Below, in pieces: positions 52,552 through 61,608 of a stretch of 64,000 bases of DNA; within the stretch, counting starts at the first letter, position 1, and each line of letters opens with the position of its first letter. The stretch is taken from positions 24,729 to 88,728 of the forward strand of contig NZ_BNBC01000040.1 of assembly GCF_014654675.1 (NCBI RefSeq). The letters run 5' to 3'. The position numbers and the translations under genes were made by a program. The notes below the pieces were generated by a model. That model did not search any database. It was not told the origin of the DNA and saw nothing but the letters and a program-made list of their open reading frames with translations. Origin of the DNA: Streptomyces spiralis. Lineage in GTDB: Bacteria; Actinomycetota; Actinomycetes; Streptomycetales; Streptomycetaceae.

Positions 52552-53820
52552 GTGCGACAGGCAGGAACGAACCTTCCCAAGGTCGGGCGATACAACAGGG
52601 CCGTCGTCCTGGACCAGATCCAGCTCGCCGACGGCATCAGCCGCGTCGAGATCGCCCAGCACACCGGACTCACCCCGCAGACGGTGTCAGGCATCGTGCG
52701 CCGACTGCTCGACGAGGCCATCGTCCGCGAGGACGGCGCGAGCAGGGTCTCCAGCGGCGGCAAGCCCCGCACCACACTGCGCATCAACGCCGACGCGGGC
52801 AGCGCGGTCGGCCTGCACTTCGACCCCGTCCAGCTCAGCTGCACCGTGGTCGACCTGCTCGGCCGCCCGCTGGTCGTCAAGAAGCGCCCCACGCATCCTG
52901 GCGACGACCCGGCCGAGGTCGTCAAGGCCATGGCGGAGCTTGTCGCCGACGTCCTGGCCGAGTCAGGTGTCGACCGCGGCAAGGTCCTCGGGCTGGGCCT
53001 GGCCACCCCCGGACCGATCGACCTCGAGCAGGGCGCGATCGTCGGCGCGCCCCAGCTCGCCCGCTGGACGCGGGTGCCCGTCCAGCACATGCTCAGCGAG
53101 GCGACCGGCCTGCCGGTGACCCTCGACAACGACGCCACCGCCGCCGCGGTCGGCGAGCGCTGGTCCGGCGCGGGCAGGGGAGTGGCGGACTTCGCCTACT
53201 TCTTCTTCGGTACCGGCGTCGGCGGCGGCCTCATTCTCAGCCACCAGGTGTACAGGGGCGGTTCACTCAACGCGGGCGAGTTCGGGCACTCCTCCGTGCT
53301 GCCCGACGGCCCGGAGTGCTACTGCGGCAATCGCGGCTGCCTCGAACGCCTCGTCAACCCGACCGCCATCGTCGCCCAGGTGCACCGCAGGCTCGTCGAA
53401 GAGCCCCGCCCGGAAAGCGAGTTGGCGCGGGCCTTCGCCCAGGACCCCGAAAGCGTCGATCACGATGCCATCGGGCGGGCCGCGGCAGCCGGTGACCCCG
53501 TTGCGGCGGCGGTCATCGACGAGACCGCCGAGCACGTGGCCTCGGTCGCGGTCGACATCGTGAACTTCATCGACGTGGACCTGATCGTCCTGGGTGGACA
53601 CGGCATCCAGCACGTGGAGCAACGGTACGTCGAGGTCGTCGCCGCAGCGCTGGCGAGCCGCCCGCTCTCCCGCCACGTGCGGGTCGTCGACGTGGAGGCG
53701 TCCTGGCTCGGCACGGACGCGGCGGTCGTGGGCAGCGCGGCGCTCGTCCTGCACGCCACGTACTCCCCGCAGCTGTCGGCCCTGCTGGGCACTGGCGTGG
53801 CTCCCGGCGGGAGGCGCTGA
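52552..53820 (+). CDS. ROK-family transcriptional repressor (XylR-like)
   Basis: A 422-residue ROK repressor. Residues about 10-75 are a MarR-like winged helix (SRVEIAQHTGLTPQTVSGIV). The sugar-kinase-like core has LGLGLATPGPID, TLDNDATAAAVGE, FFFGTGVGGG and a zinc-type motif CYCGNRGCLE, then IVLGGHGI. GTG 52552 follows GAGAGG at good distance. ROK repressors with this layout control xylose or other sugar ABC operons and sense the sugar. It is divergent from the CUT2 operon and very likely its repressor. Confidence 0.92.
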   Translation: MRQAGTNLPKVGRYNRAVVLDQIQLADGISRVEIAQHTGLTPQTVSGIVRRLLDEAIVREDGASRVSSGGKPRTTLRINADAGSAVGLHFDPVQLSCTVVDLLGRPLVVKKRPTHPGDDPAEVVKAMAELVADVLAESGVDRGKVLGLGLATPGPIDLEQGAIVGAPQLARWTRVPVQHMLSEATGLPVTLDNDATAAAVGERWSGAGRGVADFAYFFFGTGVGGGLILSHQVYRGGSLNAGEFGHSSVLPDGPECYCGNRGCLERLVNPTAIVAQVHRRLVEEPRPESELARAFAQDPESVDHDAIGRAAAAGDPVAAAVIDETAEHVASVAVDIVNFIDVDLIVLGGHGIQHVEQRYVEVVAAALASRPLSRHVRVVDVEASWLGTDAAVVGSAALVLHATYSPQLSALLGTGVAPGGRR

Positions 53821-54149
53821 CCGGATGGCGGCGAGCGACCGCACGAGGATGGCGCGCTCTCGGCGGCGGTGACTGACCGCACACCAATCCTTTTGCGTGA
53901 CGGCCCAGTTCACGCCCTAGCGTGCCAGCGCAGGGAACCGCGCCAGGGGAGCGCGCCGCACCGATGAGGAGTAACCGTTTGAGAAGCCGGGTGAGCGGTT
54001 CGAGCGAGGAGGCCAGGCTGTTTGTGCCGGTCAGGTGGTTTGCCAGGTCGGTGGGTGCGGTTAGCGGCCTCGGGTGGGGCGGTGGTGATTTTCGGCGAGG
54101 TGGTCGAGGCGGATGGCCTCGAATGTGGGTCGACGACGATCGTCTCGGG
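53821..54149. other. Intergenic stretch
   Basis: About 330 bp after the ROK gene, no recognisable gene. A minus-strand VPETIVVD near 54150 may be the tail of the adjacent IS21 remnant. Confidence 0.35.
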
Positions 54150-54483
54150 CACCACGACCGGCCGGGCGGCTGACCTTCGGCATGCCCAGGCGAACGAGGA
54201 CCTCGCCTTCGTCGCCCCAGCCGACCTGGGCCTGAGCCCACGACCTCGAAGCGGCGGTGCATGCCCGCCAGCTCCATCGGTGCGATGCCCAGTTCCTCCG
54301 CGATCCGAGGGCGGACTTCCTGCAGATAAAGTTTCCCACGCTGGTAGTTGATGGTGGAGCCGTAGTCCTCACCAGCCGCTCGTGCACCATCGCACCCTTG
54401 ATGAGGATCTCCGCTCTCAGCATCGCGTCGATCACCGGGGCGACCTCGTTCACCGCGTTCTTGCGCGGCCAGCCGTTCGACAC
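54150..54483 (-). pseudogene. IS21-type IstA transposase remnant
   Basis: The minus strand reads SNGWPRKNAVNEVAPVIDAM and LRAEILIKGAMVHERLV, then frames shift to RPRIAEELGIAPMELAGMHR and AQAQVGWGDEGEVLVRLGMP. These are consecutive segments of the IS21 transposase IstA, including the first DDE region (VDWGDEG in relatives, here VGWGDEG with Asp changed to Gly). Both ends are missing. Confidence 0.75.
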
Positions 54484-55039
54484 CCTCCTCGGCGGGGGGC
54501 CCTTTTCACTCGTACGTGACTGTCCGCGTTTACGGCCCTGGCAAGATTTCCATGAAGCTGGCGTGTGCCACCGTGCGCCGGTGACGCTCCGTCACGAGTA
54601 GCGGCGCTGGCCGACGTGAGCCGCACCCCGCTGGTCCGGGTCAAGCTTCCCAGCCGGGTGCCGTTCGGCTTCCACGGAAGCTGGGCCGAACACGACGTTC
54701 TGGACCGTGCCATCGCAGCGAAAGGCGACGACAGGTAGCGGGCGTTGCTTCGGATCAGGTCCTCGGTGCCGCTGCGCTGTCCGGCCGGCTGTGGTGGCAC
54801 TTCCTGGTCCGGTCCGGCCGCACGCCGGCGCCCGGACAGAGGTGGGCCACCAGGCCCCGCAACGCCCTGCAGCAGCAGCGGTGAACCGGCGCCCGGACCA
54901 CCTCACCTGCGGTCTCGGCCACTGACCGGCCACTGACCGGCACTGGCAGGGCTCAACTGGCTGCCAACCGCTGTGACCAGCTATGGCCGGACCTGTGGCG
55001 CCGGTGGTCCGCAGCGGCGACGCGAGGGTCAGCAGGGGC
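54484..55039. other. Non-coding stretch
   Basis: About 555 bp. A plus-strand piece near 54602-54735 (SRTPLVRVKLPSRVPFGFHG) could be residual coding sequence but has no recognisable family. Confidence 0.3.
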
Positions 55040-55345
55040 CGCGTCCAGCGTTTCCAAGCCCGGGGAGTGGCTCAGTTGACGTAGCCGCCGGATCCCTGAC
55101 CGGGCGCCACACGGGCTCAGCAGGGGCCAGCCTTGAGCACGTCGACCAGCGGCGCCACCGGCACGGCAGACGTGACGCAGGAAGCCGGCCGGCCCCTGGC
55201 CCGCGGTGGCCGCGTGCAGGGCTTGTACGGGTCCCGATGCCGGTGGCGCCGGTGCTGTCCAGGACGAACAGCAGCCGTGGGAAGGGTCGGGTAGTGCCGC
55301 CTCCATGCCTCCTGCAGCGGCTCCGCGCCGGCCAACCGCTGCCGC
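55040..55345 (-). pseudogene. Multi-frame remnant of an unassigned gene
   Basis: Reading the minus strand in three frames gives one plausible sequence: LQEAWRRHYPTLPRLLFVLD, STGATGIGT, QALHAATAGQGPAGFLRHV, VPVAPLVDVLKAG and PVWRPVRDP. The pattern LLFVLD-TG-G then PVWRPV resembles plasmid- or phage-type actinobacterial proteins, but I cannot name a family. At least two frameshifts are needed. Confidence 0.3.
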
Positions 55346-55399
55346 TGCCGGGCGCAGGCGCACGCATGTTGCGGTCAGGGGGATGGCTGTCCTCCATGC

Positions 55400-56161
55400 T
55401 CAGCCCCGGTATGGCGGCGTGATACCCCAGTCCCAGCGGGGCATTGGGGATTCGGGCAGCGGGGGAGGGTTGGGGCCTGAGTAGATCAGTGCCATTCGTG
55501 TGCCCCACTCCAGGTAGTACGCGAAGACGGCGCGGAATTCAGGGTCGTCCGGCAGGCCGACCTCTTGGACGGTGTCCATCAGCAGAGCAACCCACCGACG
55601 GCGTTGCTCTTCGGTGAGTCCGCGCCCCACGTGACGGGACGCCATGTGACGGTGGCCACCGCGCTCGCTGCTGTACCGTGCCGGACCGCCGAAGACTTCG
55701 CCGAGCCAGGCCGCGACGTGCTCGGCGTGGTGCGGGTCCATCCCGGCGAAGACCGGGGCCAGGAGGTCGTCCTCGGCGACCCGCTCGTAGAACCGGTCGA
55801 AGAGCCGCTCGAAGGCCCTCGCCCCGCCGGCCCACTCGTACAGGGTCGGAACCGCCCCGCCCCGGCCCACGACATCGGTGACCTCGTAGTGGCGCATCTC
55901 CTCGATCGACTCCACATACGCCTTGATCTCGGCGAAGAAAGCCGCGAAGTGCTCATCCCTGCGGAAGCCTTCGAGGTGGTCCTCGGCCGAGGTCCAGTGG
56001 ATACGCAGGATGTAGGAGCCCGAATCCTCGGTGCATCGGGCCAGTTCGTAGTCCACGCACTGCTCGGCCTGGCCGAGCAGCACGGCGGCCCGTCGGTACG
56101 CCTCCTCGAATTCCGCCCGTTGCCGTTCGGTGATCCGGTATCGGATGTACTCCACAATCAT
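55400..56161 (-). CDS. Antibiotic-biosynthesis monooxygenase-truncated hemoglobin fusion
   Basis: A 253-residue chimera. Residues 1-100 are an ABM ferredoxin-like domain (MIVEYIRYRITERQRAEFEE, ILRIHWTSAEDHLEGFRRDE). From about 105 a group-II truncated globin follows (TLYEWAGGARAFERLFDRFY, VFAGMDPHHAEHVAAWLGEV, then GGHRHMASRHVGRGL with the proximal-His region). Such ABM-trHb fusions are known from Streptomyces; one has been described in S. avermitilis. It may bind oxygen or nitric oxide and oxidise quinone-like compounds. It is divergent from an HxlR regulator with a 73-bp gap. The C-terminal tail is Pro-rich. Confidence 0.88.
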   Translation of the reverse strand: MIVEYIRYRITERQRAEFEEAYRRAAVLLGQAEQCVDYELARCTEDSGSYILRIHWTSAEDHLEGFRRDEHFAAFFAEIKAYVESIEEMRHYEVTDVVGRGGAVPTLYEWAGGARAFERLFDRFYERVAEDDLLAPVFAGMDPHHAEHVAAWLGEVFGGPARYSSERGGHRHMASRHVGRGLTEEQRRRWVALLMDTVQEVGLPDDPEFRAVFAYYLEWGTRMALIYSGPNPPPLPESPMPRWDWGITPPYRG

Positions 56162-56234
56162 GCCAGGACTGAACAGCACCCCCGGGCCTCTGGCAAGGAC
56201 TGACCCGGCGGTAAGCACCCGGAACAGGACAGCG

Positions 56235-56600
56235 ATGCCGACGCCAACACCCACGCCCGAGAACGACCAACTCTTCCACTGCCCCGTCGAGTTGACCTTG
56301 GAGGTGCTCGGCGGGAAGTGGGCCACGGTCGTCCTGGCACACCTGAAGGAGGGCGCGCACCGATACGGCGCTCTCCGCCGGCGGATACCCGAGGTCAGCG
56401 AAAAGGTACTGGTCCAGCGGCTGCGCGGGCTCGAGGCCAAGGGGCTGATCGAGCGATGGTCCGACGGCGCAAGCCCACCGAGCGTCGAGTACCGGCTGAC
56501 CGAGGAGGGGCTCAGTTTGGTGCCCGTACTGGAGGCGCTGTATGCCTGGGGTGAGCAACGCGCGGCACGCACCGGTGTCCGGATCGCGCCCCCGGAATGA
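56235..56600 (+). CDS. HxlR-family transcriptional regulator
   Basis: A 121-residue winged-helix protein. CPVELTLEVLGGKWATVVLA and HLKEGAHRYGALRRRIPEVS, then EKVLVQRLRGLEAKGLIERW, are the HxlR signature. HxlR proteins sense reactive aldehydes, quinones or other electrophiles and often control a divergent oxidoreductase. The divergent ABM-globin gene is the obvious target. ATG 56235 has AGGA upstream. Confidence 0.9.
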   Translation: MPTPTPTPENDQLFHCPVELTLEVLGGKWATVVLAHLKEGAHRYGALRRRIPEVSEKVLVQRLRGLEAKGLIERWSDGASPPSVEYRLTEEGLSLVPVLEALYAWGEQRAARTGVRIAPPE

Positions 56601-56942
56601 CCGCATCCGATGGCAGTGAGCGTTTTCCATCCTCAGTTTGGGCAGGTCAGCGACCCAGCGCACCTTCGGTGCGCGCCGGGGGTGTGTAAATGAAGTTGCG
56701 CGCGCCGCGGGTGCTTCTATCTGCCCTGACGCGGGCTGATACCGGTCCGGGACGCTAGAGGAGTTCGTTCCGGCCGAGACCGATTGCTCTGTGATGCCGG
56801 TGAACTCGCAGGTCAGCGTGGTACTGAGGGCCTTCCACGGGAACCGTGGAGTGTTGCTGTGAGCACGTGCGTCAGAATTTCTGATTCACCCTGGCCCTCC
56901 CGGACCGGCAGACAACGGGTCCGTCTGGCAGGAGCAAGGGCT
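56601..56942. other. Intergenic stretch
   Basis: About 340 bp between the HxlR gene and the IS110 remnant, with no gene or hairpin that I can support. It may include the left end of the IS110 element, which has no inverted repeats to recognise. Confidence 0.35.
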
Positions 56943-57152
56943 GTGGACGTGTTGCACGAACGCTGTGCCGGCCTCGACACCAGCAAGAAGGGCGCCAATG
57001 TATGTGTTCGGACCCCGAGTGCGAAACGGCGGGGGTCGTTCACGAACCAGACCACGACGGGGGCCCACAACGAACGCAGTCTTGGAGCTGCGGGAGCATC
57101 TGCTCGCCGCGAACGTGTCGCTGGTGGTGATCGAGGCCACCTCGGACTACCG
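56943..57152 (+). pseudogene. IS110-family transposase N-terminal remnant
   Basis: GTG 56943 starts VDVLHERCAGLDTSKKGANV, the DEDD-type N-terminus of IS110 transposases (ERCAGLDTSKK with the first Asp). After a frameshift near 57060 it continues TTNAVLELREHLLAANVSLV and VIEATSDY. It ends abruptly where an unrelated C-terminal fragment begins. Confidence 0.8.
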
Positions 57153-57164
57153 GGGACCACAGCA

Positions 57165-57358
57165 GCCACCCGGAGGAGTCCGTTCCGTACTTCGCCCTGC
57201 CGCTGCAGCTCGAGCACAACGGCCGGACTCTGTCCTTCATCTCGTCCATCCCGACCTTCAACACTCCGATGGACGTGACAGTCGCCGAGCTGGCCATCGA
57301 GACGTTTCTCCCGGCCGACTCGGCGACAGTCGAATATCTGCAGTCCCTCAGGCCGTAG
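57165..57358 (+). pseudogene. C-terminal remnant of an XRE/MmyB-type regulator
   Basis: The plus strand reads PYFALPLQLEHNGRTLSFIS, IPTFNTPMDVTVAELAIETF and LPADSATVEYLQSLRP, then TAG at 57356. This matches the tail of MmyB-like ligand-binding domains in Streptomyces XRE regulators (LEHNGRTL, MDVTLAELAIE, PAD). Everything upstream is IS110 sequence, so the insertion removed the DNA-binding part. Its stop overlaps the 3' end of the convergent membrane protein gene. Confidence 0.65.
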
Positions 57359-57767
57359 TGGCACGCAGCGAGAGGAACTGGAGCACACCGAAACCGGCGA
57401 CGGTCACGGCCTGCACGGGGATCCAGACGGCACCCGCGGTCGTCGGAGAGAACCAGACGAGCAGCGCGACGATGCTGAGCACGGCCCACAGCGCGTTGGC
57501 GTCGATGACCGCCTTCACGGCAAGGGCCGGCGGCTGCTTCCGCGTGGCGAGGTAGCCGACCGCCGCACCGTACACCACCAGGAAGATGCCGAGCTCGAAC
57601 AGCAGACCGGATCCGACGCCGAGCAGCTCGCCGACCGGCTTGGAGTCGATCGCGTAGACCAGACCGTTGGCACCGGTGACGATGGCGTCGAGGGCAAGGA
57701 AGCGGCGCAGCATGGTCTGCGGGCGGTCGGTGCGGGAGAGAGTGCCGAGCATGGTGGTGGCAGACAT
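57348..57767 (-). CDS. Small four-helix membrane protein, 139 aa
   Basis: A 139-residue integral membrane protein with four hydrophobic segments: RRFLALDAIVTGANGLVYAI, LLFELGIFLVVYGAAVGYLA, VIDANALWAVLSIVALLVWF and WIPVQAVTVAGFGVLQFLSL. GGAGG lies 8 nt before ATG 57767. Similar small proteins often neighbour MmyB-type XRE regulators in Streptomyces, and the decayed regulator ends exactly at its 3' side. Its function is unknown. Confidence 0.8.
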   Translation of the reverse strand: MSATTMLGTLSRTDRPQTMLRRFLALDAIVTGANGLVYAIDSKPVGELLGVGSGLLFELGIFLVVYGAAVGYLATRKQPPALAVKAVIDANALWAVLSIVALLVWFSPTTAGAVWIPVQAVTVAGFGVLQFLSLRATTA

Positions 57768-57889
57768 GCCGATCAGCCTCCGTCGAGGTCGAAAACGCTG
57801 GTCAGGGGAGCCGTGGACCGGGCGGAGTGCGCCGCCCGGGCCCCGGTGACTCCAACCTTGCCCGGTTCGGCACGGAGGGTCGATTACCG

Positions 57890-58355
57890 CAGAGGTAATG
57901 CCGGTCCGGTGTTTCTGCGCAGGTCAGGTGCAGGGTGAGGACGGCCTGAACAAGGCTGGTGATGCGGGTGGTTGAGCATCGCAGTTTGCGCAGGAGCCGC
58001 CAGGTTTTGAGGGTGGCGACGGCTTGCTCGACACGAGCGCAGATCTTCGCATGGGACCGGTTGACGGCCTTCTGACCTTCGGGAACTCCCAGCGTCCCCA
58101 GCAAGGAGTGCGGACCGTGCCGTCGGCTCCTCGATACGCCTTGTCCGCCCAGCAGTTGATGCCGGCCTCGGCAAGGACATCGACGATGCCGTGCTCGCGG
58201 GCTGCGCGGTTGTCGTGGACGGCGCCCAGCAGGGCTGATGATGCCCACAGCAGCCGACCGAAGGGATCCGCGATGACCTGCATGTTCATCCCGTGTTTCT
58301 TGTGTTTGATGCCCCTATGTTCGTCAAGCTGCGGTTGTGAGAGTCGCTGGATCAT
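57890..58355 (-). mobile_element. C-terminal part of an IS5-type DDE_Tnp_4 transposase
   Basis: The minus strand reads GIKHKKHGMNMQVIADPFGR, LLWASSALLGAVHDNRAARE, DVLAEAGINCWADKAYRGAD and, after a frameshift near 58085, VNRSHAKICARVEQAVATLK with TWRLLRKLRCSTTRITSLVQ. D-KAY-G and R-VE-A are the later DDE motifs of IS5-group transposases. The N-terminal half is missing. Confidence 0.8.
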
Positions 58356-58435
58356 CAGGCCGCTGGTGGCATGTGACCATGTCGGCGCGTATCAGGGCAT
58401 AAAAGCCGGTACGGCAACTCTCTCACGCCGTCGGA

Positions 58436-58561
58436 ATGCGCAGCACATCCTCGGTCGCCTATCAGCTGGCCCACCTGAAACGGGCGGGTTCGCTGATACG
58501 CGACGACCGCGGCTGGAACACCTGCCCCCTGGGTCGATCTATCAAGTTGGTGCGCCAGTAG
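58436..58561 (+). pseudogene. Fragment of a LexA-like winged-helix protein
   Basis: ATG 58436 opens a 41-codon frame, MRSTSSVAYQLAHLKRAGSL, IRDDRGWNTCPLGRSIKLV, ending in TAG. SVAYQL-HLKRAG-L-RD-R-W is the recognition-helix and wing region of a winged-helix domain. The rest of the gene is absent, so I regard it as a relic. Confidence 0.4.
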
Positions 58562-58774
58562 GTGGCAACCAGCAGCACTCGGCCCCTCCAGAGGCAGGCT
58601 CCACGGCCTCCCCGACGTGCCTCGTCCACGCCTTCGCGTCACAACCCGGTGATCAGTTTGCTGAAGCACGCGGGCTCACCCGGGTGAAGTGGGCTGTCGA
58701 AGACGACTTGGACGCCGTGACCACACCAGCCACACGAAGATCATCCCAGCCATGCCCAGGGTCGGCGGACGGGT

Positions 58775-59413
58775 TCAGGCTGCGATGTCCCCGCCAGGCC
58801 CGGACGCGAAGGCCAGGATGTGCGGAACCGCCTCGCGTAGACTGACAAAGTGGCGATGTACGCCGTCCACCGCGACGGTGGTGTTCACCCCCCACACCGT
58901 CATCCCGGCGCGCAGGCCGGACCGCACTCCGGACGGGGCGTCCTCGATGACCAGGCAGTCTCCCGGCTCGGCTCCGAGCTGCTCAGCGGCTCGCAGATAG
59001 GGGACGGGAGAAGGCTTGCCCTCCTCGACAGCGGCCGCATCCACGATCACGCCCGGCAACGGCAAACCGGTTCGCAGGAAACGGCCGCGCACTCGGTGCT
59101 CGTAGTTCGAGGTCACCAGCGCCCAGGACCCCAGTGGCAGGCCCTGCAGCAGCTCCGTCGCGCCATCGAAAGCCGCATAGACGCCGGAGCGGACGTCCTC
59201 GTCCTCCAGCTCGTGCAGCGTGGCCAGGCACTGGCGTGGATCGCGGTCCGCGGCGACCTGGGCGAAGGTCTCCATCGGCCGTGTCCGCAGAGCTACCTGG
59301 TAGACCTTTTCCGCTTCCAGCCCGTACCGCTCCGCCCAGGTTCCCCAGACCCGACGCTGATTGCTCACCGCGTCGATCAGCGTGCCGTCGACGTCGAACA
59401 GGACGTACTTCAT
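58775..59413 (-). CDS. HAD-superfamily phosphatase/phosphoglycolate-phosphatase-like hydrolase
   Basis: A 212-residue HAD hydrolase. Motif I is FDVDGTLID (nucleophile and acid Asp), motif II SWALVTSNYE, motif III the Lys in EEGKPSPVPY and motif IV CLVIEDAPSGVRSG. A small helical cap (SNQRRVWGTWAERYGLEAEK) fits the phosphoglycolate/sugar-phosphate group. ATG 59413 opens MKYVLFDVD; a GTG at 59443 would add ten residues. It stands alone among IS remnants and appears intact. Confidence 0.88.
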   Translation of the reverse strand: MKYVLFDVDGTLIDAVSNQRRVWGTWAERYGLEAEKVYQVALRTRPMETFAQVAADRDPRQCLATLHELEDEDVRSGVYAAFDGATELLQGLPLGSWALVTSNYEHRVRGRFLRTGLPLPGVIVDAAAVEEGKPSPVPYLRAAEQLGAEPGDCLVIEDAPSGVRSGLRAGMTVWGVNTTVAVDGVHRHFVSLREAVPHILAFASGPGGDIAA

Positions 59414-59554
59414 GCGGGCCGGCCGCCCAGGTTCAATGGTCACGCTTCGATCATGCCAGGCAGCGGGCGGGCGATCACGAGCCCTTGGTCGTGTATCGAG
59501 AGCGCCGACGGGCCGGGCGAGGTGGAGGACCGGGTCCGGCCCGTCGGTTCGTCG

Positions 59555-60370
59555 CTAGAGGTCGAGTTGGTGCTGGTGTGTCGAGTGCGTGGGTGCGTAG
59601 CCGAGACTGTCGTTGATGTGTCTCATGTGCGTGTTGCTGTGGGCGGTGTCGGTCAGGAGGCCACCGAGTTCGGGATAGCGCCTGAGGGCCTGGCGGATCG
59701 ACGCGGCCTTCATCCATCGGCCGAGGCCGTGTCCCCGGTGTTCGGGCAGCACGCCGGTGCCGTAGTGCTGGCCATCACCTGTGTCGTTATCGGGGATGAC
59801 GAGTTCGGTGAACCCGGCGATCGAGCCGTCGGAGGCATCGATGGCGACGACTGTGTGCAGGTGGTCTCCGCGCTGGTCCACGGCTTTCGCCGCGCCCCGG
59901 ACCCGGTCCACGTCCCAGGTCACGATGCCGTAGTCGGTGTCGTCCATGGGCATGTCGTCCATGGCACGGCGTGAGGCGGCGAACGTCTGGGCGAGGCCGT
60001 CGGGGACGGTTCCCTGCCACGACGCCAGCCGGTAGCCGGGAGGAGGACGCTCAATGATCTCGGTGAGGGTGGCGGCGTCCACGTCGGCCAGTGGCAAACG
60101 CGCATACCTCAGGGTGAGGACCTTACGGAAACCGTGCGCCGCCAGAAAGCGGTCGCCGGGCGACCCGGCCTCGGCCTGCGCGATGACGCGGCGTCGGGCG
60201 TTGATCCGGGCGGTGGCCACGGCAGCGTCGAGGAGCCGGGAACCGACGTCCTTGCCGCTCTGCGGGCTGGACAGCGAGGGTCAGTTCGGCCAGGTGCTCC
60301 TGTCCGTGATCGGTGAACAGGCGCAGAAAGGCCGTCCCGACGGGGATGGAATTGGTGTCGGACGCCAGTC
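59555..60370 (-). pseudogene. Frameshifted two-domain GNAT acetyltransferase
   Basis: The minus strand holds an N-terminal part, SDTNSIPVGTAFLRLFTDHG and QEHLAELTLAVQPAER, then in another frame ATARINARRRVIAQAEAGSP, GFRKVLTLRYARLPLADVDA and the second domain HTVVAIDASDGSIAGFTELV, EHRGHGLGRWMKAASIRQAL. The shift is near 60245, where KDVGSRLLDAAVA is broken. The 5' end is cut near 60370, where an IS5 fragment begins. GNAT relatives of this type include MshD-like two-domain proteins. Confidence 0.75.
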
Positions 60371-60409
60371 AGGCAAGACGCCGGTTGTGTGACTCGTGAG
60401 CGGGGTCGG

Positions 60410-60590
60410 TCAATGGGTTGACGAATGGCCGGTACGGGCGTGTGGTTCCGGCCATGCGTTGATGGTCGCCACCAGCACGGCCGTCTCGTAGCGGACCGCG
60501 TATGTGCCATACCGAGTCGCCGCAACCCGGTGCCTCTTCAACCGGCTGATGCCGCATTCGACCGCGGCGCTCACTGCAGTTGTCGGGTGC
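60410..60590 (-). pseudogene. C-terminal remnant of an IS5-family transposase
   Basis: The minus strand reads SAAVECGISRLKRHRVAATR, YGTYAVRYETAVLVATINAW and ends HARTGHSSTH-stop at 60410. VECGI-RLKRHR-VATRY-KLAVRYE-TVLVA-INEW is the usual C-terminus of IS5/IS1648-like transposases. The insertion point truncates the GNAT gene. Confidence 0.8.
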
Positions 60591-60769
60591 GAAGCTCGCC
60601 CTGGCCTGCGGCCTGGACGAGGACGACCATGCCTGCCGGGACTTGGCGGCAGGCCGCCACCTGAAGATCCCGGACTGCTGCGAGGAAACCCACCCTGAAG
60701 CCCGTCTGCTCCGGGTGCAGACGGCGTTCCTGCAGTACATGGTTGTAGCCGCTGACACCCGCTGCATGC

Positions 60770-60975
60770 GGTCCTGCCACCTCATGTCGAGGGCGTCGAG
60801 GTTGGCGCGTCGTTGCGGGCTCAGTGCCGCGGCGCGCAGGGGGGGTTGTTCGCGAACTGGCCCAGTCCGGCTGCCTCTCCGTTGACGTTCTCGACGTGCT
60901 TGCGCGGCACCATGAGGTGCCCCTGACGGGCGTGGTATTGCCGGGCTGCGGTGGCGTTGCGTGCCGGGGCGGCGC
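60770..60975 (-). pseudogene. Helicase-associated (HA) domain remnant
   Basis: The minus strand reads QYHARQGHLMVPRKHVENVN, GEAAGLGQFANNPPCAPR and, in a second frame, LSPQRRANLDALDMRWQ. This is one repeat of the helicase-associated domain (GHL-VPRKHVE ... L-GQ-F-NNR ... LSP-R-A-LDALGMRW). Only one repeat with a frameshift is left; no helicase core is present. Confidence 0.75.
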
Positions 60976-61047
60976 TCGGGGAACGCCGTGTGGGCCGTTG
61001 TCCTCGCCTGCAGGCTCGAACCGAGTGTGTTCTCCAACTGTTGTGCG

Positions 61048-61503
61048 TCATGACGCTGTTGGCGTGGCGTCGGTCAGCGGCTTCTGGGGGTAGGTGCGGA
61101 GCACGAGGGATGTGGTGACAGGGCCGTAACGGGCAAGTGCGTCGACAACTTCTTCGAGTCGTCCTGCCTGCGGGCAGTAGACGTCGAAGATGAGGCAGTC
61201 TTCCCCGGTGACTCTGAGAGTGGAGGCGATCTCGGGGGTTCGGGAGGCGAAGTCCAGGGCGCGTGAGAGCTGGGCGTGCGTGGTGCGCAGCCGGATGACG
61301 GCGTGAATGTTCAGACCGAGGGTTGCCGGGTCGACCACGGCTCGGTAGCCGGTGATGACGCCGTTCTTCTCCAGCCGTTGGATGCGCGCGCTGGCCGCGG
61401 GCTGCGAGAGTCCGACGCGGCGCCCTACCTCCGCGCCGGTCAGCCGGCCGTCGGTCTGGAGCAGGGCGAGGATGTCTCGGTCTATCCGGTCGAGTGATTC
61501 CAT
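61048..61503 (-). CDS. Lrp/AsnC-family regulator
   Basis: A 151-residue feast/famine regulator. Residues 1-60 form the helix-turn-helix (LDRIDRDILALLQTDGRLTG, GRRVGLSQPAASARIQRLEK). The rest is the ligand-binding domain (VITGYRAVVDPATLGLNIHA, EIASTLRVTGEDCLIFDVYC, VTTSLVLRTYPQKPL). ATG 61503 is used; ATG 61518 is an alternative five codons upstream. It is divergent from the serine-hydrolase gene, 105 bp apart, and could regulate it. Confidence 0.9.
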   Translation of the reverse strand: MESLDRIDRDILALLQTDGRLTGAEVGRRVGLSQPAASARIQRLEKNGVITGYRAVVDPATLGLNIHAVIRLRTTHAQLSRALDFASRTPEIASTLRVTGEDCLIFDVYCPQAGRLEEVVDALARYGPVTTSLVLRTYPQKPLTDATPTAS

Positions 61504-61608
61504 TGTTGTCCGCACCATTTTCTTTGAGATCACTTGTGCCACCGCCGCTGCTCTGATGCATCCAACAGAATCTGCGCCAGGCGCTCCCGTGATCCTAGGG
61601 AGCGACGA

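Noticed and set aside
54602..54735. Plus-strand 44-codon frame (SRTPLVRVKLPSRVPFGFHG)
   Set aside because: No start context or family recognised; too short to support.
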